Source: Acidobacteriaceae bacterium
GTDB lineage: Bacteria > Acidobacteriota > Terriglobia > Terriglobales > Acidobacteriaceae
Length of the DNA stretch: 44,470 nucleotides
Assembly (NCBI GenBank): GCA_003142935.1
Contig: PLOG01000160.1
Span: forward strand, 14,634-59,103
Direction of reading: 5' to 3'
Translations under genes and position numbers: made by a program
The notes under the pieces: generated by a model
The model's input: only the letters and a program-made list of their open reading frames with translations
The model's database searches: none
What the model was told of the DNA's origin: nothing
Shown here: positions 9,902-20,531 of the stretch, piece after piece
How positions within the stretch are numbered: position 1 is the first letter of the stretch
How the letters are laid out: every line of letters starts with the position of its first letter

Positions 9902-10960
9902 TCATTGAGTTTCCGCGGCACACTCCTTCAAATCGCGGCTGAATGTGTCGATGCGCTCGATGTCGGTATCCCAAGCGAACATGAAGCGAGCAGCGCCGCC
10001 AATGAAGGTGTAGAACTTCCATCCCCGCTCGCGAATCCTGTCAAGTACTTCTTCTGGCGCTTCAAGAAATACCGCATTGGCCTCGACAGGGCCGCCTAGA
10101 CGCACGCCCGGGATTCCAGCAAGTTGCGTTGCGAAATGTCGCGCGCAACGATTGGCGTGAGTGGCGTTGCGCAGCCATGCGCCGCTCTCAAGCATTCCCA
10201 CCCACGGAGCGGAAAGGAAGCGCATCTTCGAAGCCAGTTGTCCGGCCTGCTTGCACCGGTAATCGAAGTCCGTTGCCAGCTTTCGATCAAAAAACAGTAC
10301 CGCTTCTCCGACCGCCATTCCGTTCTTGGTCCCGCCGAAGCACAGGACATCCACGCCGCGCTTCCATGTCATCTCGGCCGGCCGGCAGCCAAGGCTCGCA
10401 CAGGCATTGGCAAAGCGAGCACCATCCATATGAAGAGAAAGTCCATGCGCCTTGCATTCGTCCGAGATGGCGCTTAGCTCTGTCAGCGAGTAGACGCGGC
10501 CTGTCTCAGTTGATTGAGTCAACGTGACGGCGCGCGGTTTGGGGTAATGAATATCCTGCCGCTTGGTGGCGAGTTCCCGAATCGATTCCGGGGTCAGTTT
10601 GCCGTCGATGCTGGGAGCTACCAGCAGTTTTGATCCGTTAGAGAAAAACTCTGGCGCGCCGCACTCGTCGGTTTCGACATGCGCCTGGTCGCAACAGATC
10701 ACCCCATGGTAAGACTGGCAGAGCGAGGCCAACGCAAGCGAGTTGGCGGCCGTGCCATTGAAAACAAAGTAGACTTCGCATTCGGTCTCAAACAACTCGC
10801 GAAACGCATCAGAGGCCCTTGCCGTCCAGGGGTCATCCCCATAGGAAGTCACATGACCTCGATTCGCGTCTTCGCTGGCGTTCCATGCCTCGGGACAGAT
10901 TCCCGCATAGTTGTCGCTTGCAAACTGCTGTAACAGTTCCTGCGCGTCAATACTCGTCAT
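9902..10960 (-). CDS. Low-specificity L-threonine aldolase family (PLP aminotransferase fold)
   Basis: FASDNYAGICPEAWNA...YGDDPWTARASDAFRELFE...VFNGTAANSLAL...HVETDECGAPEF...LHMDGARFANACASLG...VDVLCFGGTKNGMAVGEAVLFFD; PLP lysine in GGTKNG. Confidence 0.93.
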   Translation of the reverse strand: MTSIDAQELLQQFASDNYAGICPEAWNASEDANRGHVTSYGDDPWTARASDAFRELFETECEVYFVFNGTAANSLALASLCQSYHGVICCDQAHVETDECGAPEFFSNGSKLLVAPSIDGKLTPESIRELATKRQDIHYPKPRAVTLTQSTETGRVYSLTELSAISDECKAHGLSLHMDGARFANACASLGCRPAEMTWKRGVDVLCFGGTKNGMAVGEAVLFFDRKLATDFDYRCKQAGQLASKMRFLSAPWVGMLESGAWLRNATHANRCARHFATQLAGIPGVRLGGPVEANAVFLEAPEEVLDRIRERGWKFYTFIGGAARFMFAWDTDIERIDTFSRDLKECAAETQ

Positions 10961-11526
10961 TGCATCTTCCTTTTTCGATGTTGGACAAAGAGATAAACGG
11001 CGATCTGAAAGCCGGAGTGGAATTTCTTATTGCGGAAATCGCTGGCGGAATTAAGCGTTAGCCGTATGGCAGGATCGAACCAGCGTTAGGAGCTCCCGGG
11101 CCCCTGCGGGAGTGATCGTGGGGTCTCTGCGCGAACGGGCAAGTGATGGGAGATATTGATGAAGAACTCCTAGTGCCAGCAGAGGCCCCGCGGCACAGCG
11201 GGCGACCGTCAGGCCGCCAACTCGGATCACAGGAGAAGCCATCATGAGTAGTGCAATCCCTGCGGTTTTCTGCCTTTCTCCGTTTTTCCATCATGCTTCT
11301 CTTTCATAATAACTTGCAGAATCGCTTGCTTTTGCGGCAACGGAGCCAGGGTTCCTCGAGGCAGCCAAAACCATGCCACGAAAGTGTCATTGACCCTACT
11401 GGTTCAATTCTCTAACTTGCATAGGTCAAGGATTTTAGGCGTTTCCATCCATTGTACGATTGCACGATCAGCAAGAACGGGCCGGGATTTCCTCGAGACA
11501 CGCACCTTCCGTTCTGAGGAGGAACA

Positions 11527-12045
11527 ATGATTTTGAATGTGCTCCAGGTTGCAGCAATTGCAGTTGCCGCAATTTGTCTTTACCGTTTCAGAGCCGGTTT
11601 GCGACGTCGGAATGCGCAGTCATGGGATTCGCTGGTGGCAAGACTGCGACTGAACGGCCCTACCCGCAGGCTCGGCGATCGATCTGTATGGAACGGCGAC
11701 ATGAATGTGACGCCCGAAGAGAAGTGGCAGCTCGTCCGCGGCGCTCAGGGCCTCTGGACCATGTATGAAAATGCCAGCGTCATGCTGGAGATGGCAGATT
11801 ATGCGGCCCGGAACAGCGACACGGTCGATCGCGAACTGCTTGCAACCCTGCGCAGGGACGCCATGCAAATCCGAATCTGCGTCTTGTCGGCTCTTGCAAA
11901 GTATGCATTCAGCCAGGTCAATGAGAGCATCTGCGCGAACGTGTCCAACGCGGCATCGATGTACACAGAGATGGCCGCTCGGACCGCGGAACTGCTGCAG
12001 GTGAATGGCGGGAACATGGTTCCCAACCTCGTTCCCACGATGTAG
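11527..12045 (+). CDS. Hypothetical protein with an N-terminal hydrophobic anchor
   Basis: GAGGAGGAACA ribosome-binding site immediately before the ATG at 11527. MILNVLQVAAIAVAAICLYRFRAGL anchor, then a helical region; strong terminator downstream. Confidence 0.75.
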   Translation: MILNVLQVAAIAVAAICLYRFRAGLRRRNAQSWDSLVARLRLNGPTRRLGDRSVWNGDMNVTPEEKWQLVRGAQGLWTMYENASVMLEMADYAARNSDTVDRELLATLRRDAMQIRICVLSALAKYAFSQVNESICANVSNAASMYTEMAARTAELLQVNGGNMVPNLVPTM

Positions 12046-12062
12046 TTCGATTACCTCCTCCA

Positions 12063-12096
12063 CGAGAAAGCCCCGGCCATGGCCGGGGCTTTCTCG
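12063..12096 (+). terminator. Perfect 17-bp-arm inverted repeat, rho-independent terminator-like
   Basis: cgagaaagccccggcca|tggccggggctttctcg, 18 nt after the TAG of the preceding CDS; GC-rich core with A and T edges. Confidence 0.88.
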
Positions 12097-12178
12097 CGCA
12101 GGTATCACCTATGGCTTCAAACTTGCAGCAGTTCTACGCCACCACAAGCGAGGATCTCCTCGTTCACCGGCATCTTCC

Positions 12179-12584
12179 TCAAATGGTCGCCTTGACCACG
12201 TTTTTCATGGCTTTACTCAATCCTATTCTCTTCTTAAAGCTTACCTTCCGGTTCGGGAACCACGTAAGCTGAATGGACGTGCTTGTTACCGTGTGCTCGT
12301 CCGGCAAATAGATGAGAGCTTTATACCGTTAATACGTGAAGTCACCCTTGACTTCCAAGTCTCGACCGAAGCGGTTGACTACTTGGAAATTGATATCATT
12401 CCAGGTGGTACCGCCCGAAATGAAATCTTTAGATGCCTTCCGATTGCGCAATCCAGCCTGAATCCATTCCTTGCCGCTCAGGTGATCGGTAACCCATCCC
12501 TGTCTTCCTTGGTCCTCGCGGCCATTCCAGTCGCCGAAAAGCTGCCCTTTGTTTGTATAGCCCCGACCCTGCGCTTCTGCCCTT
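12179..12584 (-). pseudogene. C-terminal relic of a Wzi-family capsule assembly (outer-membrane) protein
   Basis: Minus strand reads GRGYTNKGQLFGDWNGREDQGRQGWVTDHLSGKEWIQAGLRNRKASKDFISGGTTWNDINFQVVNRFGRDLEVKGDFTY*RYKALIYLPDEHTVTSTSIQLTWFPNRKVSFKKRIG. In-frame TAA at 12329-12331; N-terminus cut by the IS4 remnant. Confidence 0.72.
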
Positions 12585-12791
12585 TGCTGTCCGGTTAGAT
12601 GTCGAATAGATTCAGTTGGTTAGCGGAGGCCGGTTGCTCTGTTCTGTGGTGATACGGCTGAAGGGCGCATGAAATCTCGGTTTTCTCGAAGATCGAGACC
12701 GACAGAATCAGTAGACAAGTGTAGAGCGAGGCGTCGAGTTTCAGTTCTTTCTTGACGATAGCGATCAGCATATAGGTGGCGACGGCGCACC
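12585..12791 (-). mobile_element. IS4-family transposase 3' remnant, copy 1
   Basis: [64 protein letters not shown]. Nearly identical to 34881-35087 in the opposite orientation. Confidence 0.92.
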
Positions 12792-12795
12792 CATC

Positions 12796-13053
12796 GTGGC
12801 CGCCATGATCGCCGCGCTGCGCCGCGTTACCGACATCGACCAGATTGAGGTCGGCCGCGACGGCCTGTTGATGAAAAACGCCGATCACGAAGGCCTCCTG
12901 CTCCCACAGGTTCCGGTGGAACAGAAGTGGGACCGACAAACATTTCTGGAGCAAACCTGCATCAAGGCAGGTATAAATCCCAGTCGTCGGAAAGAAGAGT
13001 ACAACGACATCTTCACGTTCACAGCCGCAGTCTTCAGCGAGCACAAGCCGTAG
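12796..13053 (+). pseudogene. C-terminal relic of an AMMECR1-domain protein (AmmeMemoRadiSam system protein A-like)
   Basis: RRVTDIDQIEVGRDGLLMKNADHEGLLLPQVPVEQKWDRQTFLEQTCIKAGINPSRRKEEYNDIFTFTAAVFSE. N-terminal half missing at the IS4 junction. Confidence 0.85.
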
Positions 13054-13198
13054 AGCAACTTCGATTCGAGTGTTCGCGCACCATTGCCCTAAAAATCAAC
13101 GGTCGATGATGCCTTGCGCCATCACACAAACCCGCAAACTTGCTGAAGTTATCAAAAACGCTCGCCAGCTTTACGAGATAAACTTCAGATTCGCCTCA

Positions 13199-14521
13199 CT
13201 ACGGTTGCACACTGACGTATGCGGGATTAATGGCTCCATGCACCGCGCCAGTAAATCCCTCCCACGTGCAGGACTTATCCTCCCGGCTGCAACCAGGCAC
13301 AAAAATCGGTGCCATTGCCGGAGGATTGGCAGGGGTAAGCGATTGCGCCTGCCGCATCTGTTCGAGGGTCTGTGCGGTGTACTCCATGCGCACAAACGGC
13401 TGGCCTCCGTCGCGCGGGCGCCAAATCTCGAAGAGAAGCGCGCCTCCGGGAGGCGTGTCGTCCACGCGGCCGTCGATGATCCAGTCGACGCCCAGAGCGC
13501 CGGCAACCGTAACGATGTTTGTGTCGTGCCCCACGATGATCAGCAGGCGGTCATCCGGCTTGCCGAGAGCGCCCGGAACCGGCTTGCCGATGATGTTCTG
13601 TTCCATGCTGCGCTCGATGCGGTCGAGCAGATTCGCCGCGTAAATGCGGGCGACTGCCGGCGTACGAAAGCCGTAGTCCCAGGCCGCGGTGTCCAGTTGC
13701 ATCAATGCGCGCAGCGTCTCGCCGTCCACGCATCCCCAACCAGTATTCGCCTCGCTCATTCCGGTTGCGTATTCGAGAAGCAGGTTCTCAGCCATGGCTG
13801 AGGCCACGGTGAGCGGGCCGCTATACCCGGAGGCATAGTTTGAGCCTCCGCCAATGGCGACTGGAACATCGAAGATGGACGTACGCTTCGCGTCAGGAAG
13901 CGCCGCATGTCCGCAGCCGGCCAGCACACGGTCAAGTGCGGCCAACTGTGGCCGGAATGCCTCGGTTACCTGGCCAGGATCGCCGCCGATGCGACCGGCA
14001 ATGGCTGCGGCCGCAAGTGCTGAGTCCTCTGGATGCAGCCCACCTACGACACGAAAGAGCGGATCGACCGTGCCTTCAGCCTGTGCGTGAACTTCGATAG
14101 AGCAGCCGAAAAACATTCCCTCGGCGAGCGCCTTGCCGGTCTCGCGTGTGCGCTGGTCGGAGTCGGCAAGGATGGTGACATGCGCGGCATCGTCGCAGCC
14201 AGAGGGAGCCAATAGCCCCTGGTCTGAAAACTTGACGCGATCCCACGCGCCAAACAGCTTCATCAGCTGGTAGCCGCGCGGGGTGAGATAACTCGGCTTA
14301 ACATCCCACTTCGGCCACGGCGCAGCGGAGTATTTGTTCAGAAGATCGGTGTTGCCTATGGGCGAGCGGACGCCATGGCGGCTGAGAACCACAACGAACT
14401 GCAACTCCGCTTTTCCGTCTGCGGGAGCGGCGGCAGCACTTTGTGCCGCAACGGTTACACCGCAACAGAAGAGAAAAAGCAGGCTGAGAGAAAGAAGGCA
14501 CAGCACGGCGCGGATTCTCAT
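13199..14521 (-). CDS. Secreted histidine acid phosphatase / phytase-like
   Basis: Signal peptide, then LQFVVVLSRHGVRSPIGN (RHGxRxP) and IIVGHDTNIVTVAGALGVDW (HD catalytic motif). Confidence 0.93.
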   Translation of the reverse strand: MRIRAVLCLLSLSLLFLFCCGVTVAAQSAAAAPADGKAELQFVVVLSRHGVRSPIGNTDLLNKYSAAPWPKWDVKPSYLTPRGYQLMKLFGAWDRVKFSDQGLLAPSGCDDAAHVTILADSDQRTRETGKALAEGMFFGCSIEVHAQAEGTVDPLFRVVGGLHPEDSALAAAAIAGRIGGDPGQVTEAFRPQLAALDRVLAGCGHAALPDAKRTSIFDVPVAIGGGSNYASGYSGPLTVASAMAENLLLEYATGMSEANTGWGCVDGETLRALMQLDTAAWDYGFRTPAVARIYAANLLDRIERSMEQNIIGKPVPGALGKPDDRLLIIVGHDTNIVTVAGALGVDWIIDGRVDDTPPGGALLFEIWRPRDGGQPFVRMEYTAQTLEQMRQAQSLTPANPPAMAPIFVPGCSREDKSCTWEGFTGAVHGAINPAYVSVQP

Positions 14522-14565
14522 CGTGGTCCTCGAATTTGGTTGAGGGAAAGGTGAAAATTCGGAGG

Positions 14566-14642
14566 TGGTGCGCCCGGAGAGATTCGAACTCCCGACCTAA
14601 CGCTCCGGAGGCGTTCGCTCTATCCAGCTGAGCTACGGGCGC
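14566..14642 (-). tRNA. tRNA-Arg (anticodon CCG)
   Basis: Minus strand GCGCCCGTAGCTCAGCTGGATAGAGCGAACGCCTCCGGAGCGTTAGGTCGGGAGTTCGAATCTCTCCGGGCGCACCA: complete cloverleaf, anticodon loop CTCCGGA, encoded CCA. Confidence 0.98.
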
Positions 14643-14765
14643 GCTCCTTAAGCATACCGCATTTTGGATACCCAGGTACCCCTGCCTTCGATGGGTGCCC
14701 CACCCTCGCGACATCTTTGCCCTTGTCGCCAGGGTAGGTTAGCAGAAACCTCAATCCTCATACCT

Positions 14766-15032
14766 TTATGATCCCTGTTCCCTGCCTTTACGCAGCTCCT
14801 CCATCACCGACTGAATCAGCTGCTTGGCTCCGTCCATGCCGCCCAGCACAGCCTGCAAATCCAGCGCCGGTTTGGAGGGGTTGCGGCTGGAGGCGCAATA
14901 GACCCCGTGCTGGCCCACCAGAATCAGCGCGTCGGTCAGCAGGTCCAGCGCCACGGCCAACCTGCCCCGCTCCAGACCCATCATGAACTCGTACCGCTCC
15001 AGCTCCACCCGCTTCTCGTCAAAGACACTCAT
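14766..15032 (-). CDS. Conserved hypothetical small protein
   Basis: MSVFDEKRVELERYEFMMGLERGRLAVALDLLTDALILVGQHGVYCASSRNPSKPALDLQAVLGG...; C-terminus encoded by the repeat 16-mer at 14769-14784. Confidence 0.65.
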   Translation of the reverse strand: MSVFDEKRVELERYEFMMGLERGRLAVALDLLTDALILVGQHGVYCASSRNPSKPALDLQAVLGGMDGAKQLIQSVMEELRKGREQGS

Positions 15033-15082
15033 GCTTCCAGCCTACTCGAAAGGCCGCGCCGTCTGACAGTTCGGATATTGGC

Positions 15083-15943
15083 CTACACGCTCAGATTGTG
15101 CATGTACTCGGCGTTCAGCTTGAGTTCCTCAATCGGCTCCATCTCAAACGCTTCCTGCTCCACAAAGTAGTACTTGAGCCCGGTGGCGGCGCGCATCACG
15201 GGGCCGTAATCGATGCTACCCTTGCCCAGTACGGTCATCAGCTCTTTGCCGTCCGGCTGACGGATCATGTCCTTGACGTGCATCAGCGGGAAGCGCTCGG
15301 GCGTTTTGGTCAAATAGTCCACCGGGTTGTGCCCGGAGGCGTACACCCAGCCGGCATCCATCTCAAAGACCACGAGTTTAGGATCGGTGAGCCGCAGCAA
15401 CTCGTCATACACCGGCACACCGTCGATCGTGGCAAGCTCCGGCGTGTGGTTGTGAACGCCAAAGGTCATGCCGGCAGCCTTCACCTTTTCGCCGATGCGG
15501 TTGAATTCGCCGGCAATCCAGCGCCAGTCGTCGAGCGTGGGTGCGCCCTTGGCTGCCGGGTCGCGGTGCATCCCGCCCGACGACGAGCAGACAATGTATT
15601 CCAGGCCCAGCGTGTGCCCGTATTCGATCCACTTGTCGAGCTCGGTCTCCAGCACGCTCAGCGTATGGTGCGTGCTCACGCAGCGCATGCCGGCCGCGTC
15701 CATCGCCTTGCGAAAATCGGCCGCCGTGCGGTCAAAGTAGCCTGCCGCCTCCACCACGGTGTAGCCATCCGCGCGAACCTTGACAAGTGTTCCGTCAAAG
15801 TCCTTCGCCAGCAAGGCACGCACAGAATAGAGTTGCAGCCCCAAAGGTTTGCCAAGCGGCTTGGCATCCAGCCGGTCGGCACAGGCAACGGCAGCTACTG
15901 CGCCCGTTGCTTTCAAAAATGTCCTACGCGAAGTATCGCTCAT
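15083..15943 (-). CDS. Sugar phosphate isomerase/epimerase (xylose isomerase-like TIM barrel), Tat signal
   Basis: MSDTSRRTFLKATGAVAAVACADRL (Tat motif), LGLQLYSVR, HNHTPE, VFEMDAGWVYASGHNPVDYL, MHVKDM. Confidence 0.92.
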   Translation of the reverse strand: MSDTSRRTFLKATGAVAAVACADRLDAKPLGKPLGLQLYSVRALLAKDFDGTLVKVRADGYTVVEAAGYFDRTAADFRKAMDAAGMRCVSTHHTLSVLETELDKWIEYGHTLGLEYIVCSSSGGMHRDPAAKGAPTLDDWRWIAGEFNRIGEKVKAAGMTFGVHNHTPELATIDGVPVYDELLRLTDPKLVVFEMDAGWVYASGHNPVDYLTKTPERFPLMHVKDMIRQPDGKELMTVLGKGSIDYGPVMRAATGLKYYFVEQEAFEMEPIEELKLNAEYMHNLSV

Positions 15944-15970
15944 TTGCGGATTCTCCCTGAATTCCAAAGC

Positions 15971-16282
15971 TTAAACCTTGATTGTCTTTTTCGCCGCATC
16001 CCACGTGGCTGGAGTGCGATGAAAATACGAGTGATTGGCCAGGTGGCAGCCGACGGCCGCGCTGTTGTCGAAGACCTCGTCCTCCACCACGTGCTTCCGC
16101 GTCACCACGGCGTTGAAGAAGTTGGCGATATGGACAGCCGTATCGTCATAGCCCCGCGGCAGCGTAAAGCTTTCCGCCTCGACCATCGCGAACCCGCCTT
16201 CCAGGCTGTGCGACATCGGCTTTTCGCAGTAGACGCCCAGACGCACAAAATCCCGCCTCGTCATTTCAGGCAATACTTTCAT
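15971..16282 (-). pseudogene. Internally deleted Gfo/Idh/MocA-family oxidoreductase relic (still an open frame)
   Basis: MTRRDFVRL (Tat-like start), then directly GVYCEKPMSHSLEGGFAMVEA, then directly the C-terminal piece ESFTLPRGYDDTAVHIANFFNAVVTRKHVVEDEVFDNSAAVGCHLANHSYFHRTPATWDAAKKTIKV. The NAD-binding Rossmann fold and most of the catalytic domain are absent. Confidence 0.82.
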
Positions 16283-16380
16283 CCCTTCCCTCTCGTGCCG
16301 ACCATTCTCCATCCGCCGCACGCTTTGTGTCTACTCGCACATTTCCCACCCAATCATGTGAGAATGGACAATAACCCGCT

Positions 16381-18207
16381 ATGACTGAAGAAAACATCTC
16401 CGAATCTCTGCCCACCCAGGAAATCGCGCCCGCTCCCGTTCCAGAGCCGATCGTTGAAGCCGTTGTTGAACCCGCTCCACAAGCTATCGCCGAGACGGCT
16501 CCCGCTCCCGAGCCCCAGGCCTCCGAGCCTGTCGAAGAAGAACCGGCTGAGTCCTTCGCCGACTTGCTTCGCGACTTTGAGCGCAGCCACACCCATAAGT
16601 CCGAACCTGGCGCAAAGCAATTGCAGGGCACCGTCATCTCGCTCTCCGCCGAGCAGGTCTTTCTCGACATTGGCTACAAAACCGAGGGCGTTCTGCCCCG
16701 CGCCGCTTTCGAAAACAACGCCGAGGGCGTCAAACCCGGCGACTCGTTCCCTGTCTCCGTAACCGGACGCAACGAGGAGCACTATTACGAGCTCTCGCGC
16801 TTCAAGGTCGCGCAGCCCCGCGACTGGACGGCTCTCGAAGCTGCCTTCACCGAAAAGCTCGCCGTCGTCGGCACCGTTACTGAAGTCATCAAGGGCGGCC
16901 TCTCGGTGGACATCGGTGTCCGCGCCTTTATGCCCGCCAGCCGCAGCGGCGCCCGCGACGCAGCGGAGGTCGAAAAGCTGGTCGGCACCCAGATCAACTG
17001 CCGCATCACCAAGCTCGACGTTACCGACGAAAACGTAGTCGTCGATCGCCGCGTGGTCCTCGAAGAGCAAACCCGTGCCGAAAGCGCCACGCGCCACGCA
17101 TCCATGAAGGAGGGCGACACGCTTCCCGGCACCGTCCGCACCCTGATGCCCTACGGAGCCTTCATCGATCTCGGCGGAGTCGACGGTCTGCTTCACATCA
17201 GCGATATTTCGCATAGCCGCGTCAACAAGCCTGAAGACGTGCTAACGGTCGGCCAGGAACTTCAGGTCCGCATCCTCAAAATCGATCCGGAGACCAAGAA
17301 GATATCGCTTGGTCTCAAGCAGTTGCAGGCCGAGCCCTGGGTGACCGCGCCCGACCGCCTCAAGGCAGGCCAGCGCGTCGCCGGCACTGTGACGAGGCTC
17401 ATGGACTTCGGCGCATTTGTCGAGATTGAGCCCGGCATCGAGGGCCTCATTCATATTTCGGAAATGTCCTGGGGCAAAAAGATTCGCCACCCCAGCGACG
17501 TCCTCAAGCAGGGAGACCGCGTCGACGCCGTCATTCTCTCCGTTAAGCCGGAAGAGCGACGCATCGCTCTCGGCCTCAAGCAAACTCTCGCCGACCCCTG
17601 GCTCGACGCGCAGCGGAATTTCCCTGCCGGCTCGCAGGTCGAGGGTCCGGTCACCAAGCTGATGAACTTCGGAGCCTTCGTTCAGATCGCCGATGGCGTC
17701 GAAGGCCTGGTCCACATCAGCGAAATCGTCGCGGACCGCCGTCTCAACCACCCCAGCGATGTCCTCCGCGCGGGGCAAATCGTCAAAGCGCAAGTTCTGG
17801 CCATCGATCCGGAAAAACGCCAGATCAAGCTCAGCATGAAGCAGCTCATCCCCACCGATATCGACGAGTACATCGCCGAACACAAAGTTGGGGACGAGGT
17901 CTCCGGCCGCGTATTGGAGCAGTCCCCAACCCTCACCCATGTCGAATTGGGCGACGGCATCCGCGCCACCTGCCGCACCACCTTCGCCACCGCCAACCCA
18001 TCCGTCGCCCCGGAAGTACAAATCGAATTGGCGGCCGCCCCCAAGCCCGACCTATCCAATCTGTCGTCAATGCTCAAAGCCCGCTGGCAAGGCAACGCCC
18101 CCATCGCCGAATCCAAGCCCGAGCCCCTGGCCGAAGGCCAAATCCGCAGCTTCAAGATTGTGAAGATAGACGCGGGAGCGAAGAAGATCGAAGTGGAGTT
18201 AGCATAG
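16381..18207 (+). CDS. rpsA: 30S ribosomal protein S1-like, multiple S1 domains
   Basis: Repeated S1 motifs: GAFIDLGGVDGLLHISDISHSRVNKPEDVL, GAFVEIEPGIEGLIHISEMSWGKKIRHPSDVL, GAFVQIADGVEGLVHISEIVADRRLNHPSDVL. Confidence 0.92.
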   Translation: MTEENISESLPTQEIAPAPVPEPIVEAVVEPAPQAIAETAPAPEPQASEPVEEEPAESFADLLRDFERSHTHKSEPGAKQLQGTVISLSAEQVFLDIGYKTEGVLPRAAFENNAEGVKPGDSFPVSVTGRNEEHYYELSRFKVAQPRDWTALEAAFTEKLAVVGTVTEVIKGGLSVDIGVRAFMPASRSGARDAAEVEKLVGTQINCRITKLDVTDENVVVDRRVVLEEQTRAESATRHASMKEGDTLPGTVRTLMPYGAFIDLGGVDGLLHISDISHSRVNKPEDVLTVGQELQVRILKIDPETKKISLGLKQLQAEPWVTAPDRLKAGQRVAGTVTRLMDFGAFVEIEPGIEGLIHISEMSWGKKIRHPSDVLKQGDRVDAVILSVKPEERRIALGLKQTLADPWLDAQRNFPAGSQVEGPVTKLMNFGAFVQIADGVEGLVHISEIVADRRLNHPSDVLRAGQIVKAQVLAIDPEKRQIKLSMKQLIPTDIDEYIAEHKVGDEVSGRVLEQSPTLTHVELGDGIRATCRTTFATANPSVAPEVQIELAAAPKPDLSNLSSMLKARWQGNAPIAESKPEPLAEGQIRSFKIVKIDAGAKKIEVELA

Positions 18208-18211
18208 CGAT

Positions 18212-18496
18212 CTACAAATACACCTCATCGATATAGCACCACTTCCAGTCCTCCCCGCGCTCGGCGGATTGGATCAGCGGATGCTTCGTCTCGTGGAAAT
18301 GCGCCCGCGCGTGCCGGTTCTTCGACGAGTCGCAGCAGCCCACGTGCCCGCATTCCAGGCACATGCGCAGATGCAGCCACCTATCGCCTATTTTCAGGCA
18401 TTCTTCGCATCCCTTCGATTGCGGCTTTACCTTTTTCAAGTGTTCCGCAACATGACTGCAAACTGTTGCATTCATCATGGCCTCCGTGTGCATCAT
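18212..18496 (-). CDS. UBP-type zinc-finger domain protein
   Basis: CSHVAEHLKKVKPQSKGCEECLKIGDRWLHLRMCLECGHVGCCDSSKNRHARAHFHETKHPLIQSAERGEDWKWCYIDEVYL: Cys/His spacing of ZnF_UBP. Start uncertain among three Met codons. Confidence 0.88.
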   Translation of the reverse strand: MMHTEAMMNATVCSHVAEHLKKVKPQSKGCEECLKIGDRWLHLRMCLECGHVGCCDSSKNRHARAHFHETKHPLIQSAERGEDWKWCYIDEVYL

Positions 18497-18579
18497 CCTT
18501 CGCTTCAATAGTTCGAGATGAAATTCCGCCGCCGCGAGATTCAACACCTTTTCAGAATCTCAATGGATCTCAAGTGTTC

Positions 18580-20067
<1,488 letters not shown>

Positions 20068-20312
20068 ACGCGCCACTCACTTTCGCCAACCAGTCAAACA
20101 CGCTGAGACGCGATTGGGCAAGGATGTACGGAACCAGGAACGCCACAGCTTGCAAGTTATTGTTAAAACACGATTAATGCTGTGCCTGTGTCCCGCCTGT
20201 TGAAAAAATGGGTCCCCCACGGCGAATTATGCGCCGCACGGAGGCCCAACTTTTTGTATCCTGAAAGGGAAGCCCCGCGATTTGGTCGCGAACCCAACGG
20301 AGGAGATTTTCT

Positions 20313-20531
20313 ATGGCAGAGACAGTCAAGAAAGCGAAAGCTTCCGCGAAGCCCCGCAAGACCACTGCGAAGCATGAGAAAGTGGCTCAACCCGCAAGAC
20401 CGGCAATGCCGCCGCGCGAGGAAATCGAGAAGCTCGCCCGGGCCTATTGGGAGCAGCGCGGTCACCAGGACGGATACGCAGAGCAGGACTGGCTGCGCGC
20501 CGAACAGGAACTGCTCAAAATGGCTTCCTAG
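20313..20531 (+). CDS. DUF2934 small protein
   Basis: PPREEIEKLARAYWEQRGHQDGYAEQDWLRAEQELL; GGAGG upstream of the ATG. Confidence 0.85.
   Translation: MAETVKKAKASAKPRKTTAKHEKVAQPARPAMPPREEIEKLARAYWEQRGHQDGYAEQDWLRAEQELLKMAS

Noticed and set aside
11051-11294. Short minus ORFs and a GGTTCGATCC-like string, considered as a tRNA or riboswitch
   Set aside because: The putative T-arm stems do not pair and no acceptor or anticodon arms could be found; no known riboswitch core recognised.
14298-14714. 138-aa ORF containing SAPVAQLDRANASGALGREFESLRAHH
   Set aside because: This peptide is the well-known mistranslation of a tRNA gene; the tRNA-Arg(CCG) lies at 14566-14642.
15098-16384. 428-aa plus-strand ORF
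   Set aside because: Antisense to the TIM-barrel isomerase and Gfo/Idh relic; no recognisable domain, GC-driven artefact.
17242-18021. 259-aa minus-strand ORF
   Set aside because: Antisense to the S1 repeats; its internal repetitiveness only mirrors the S1 domains.
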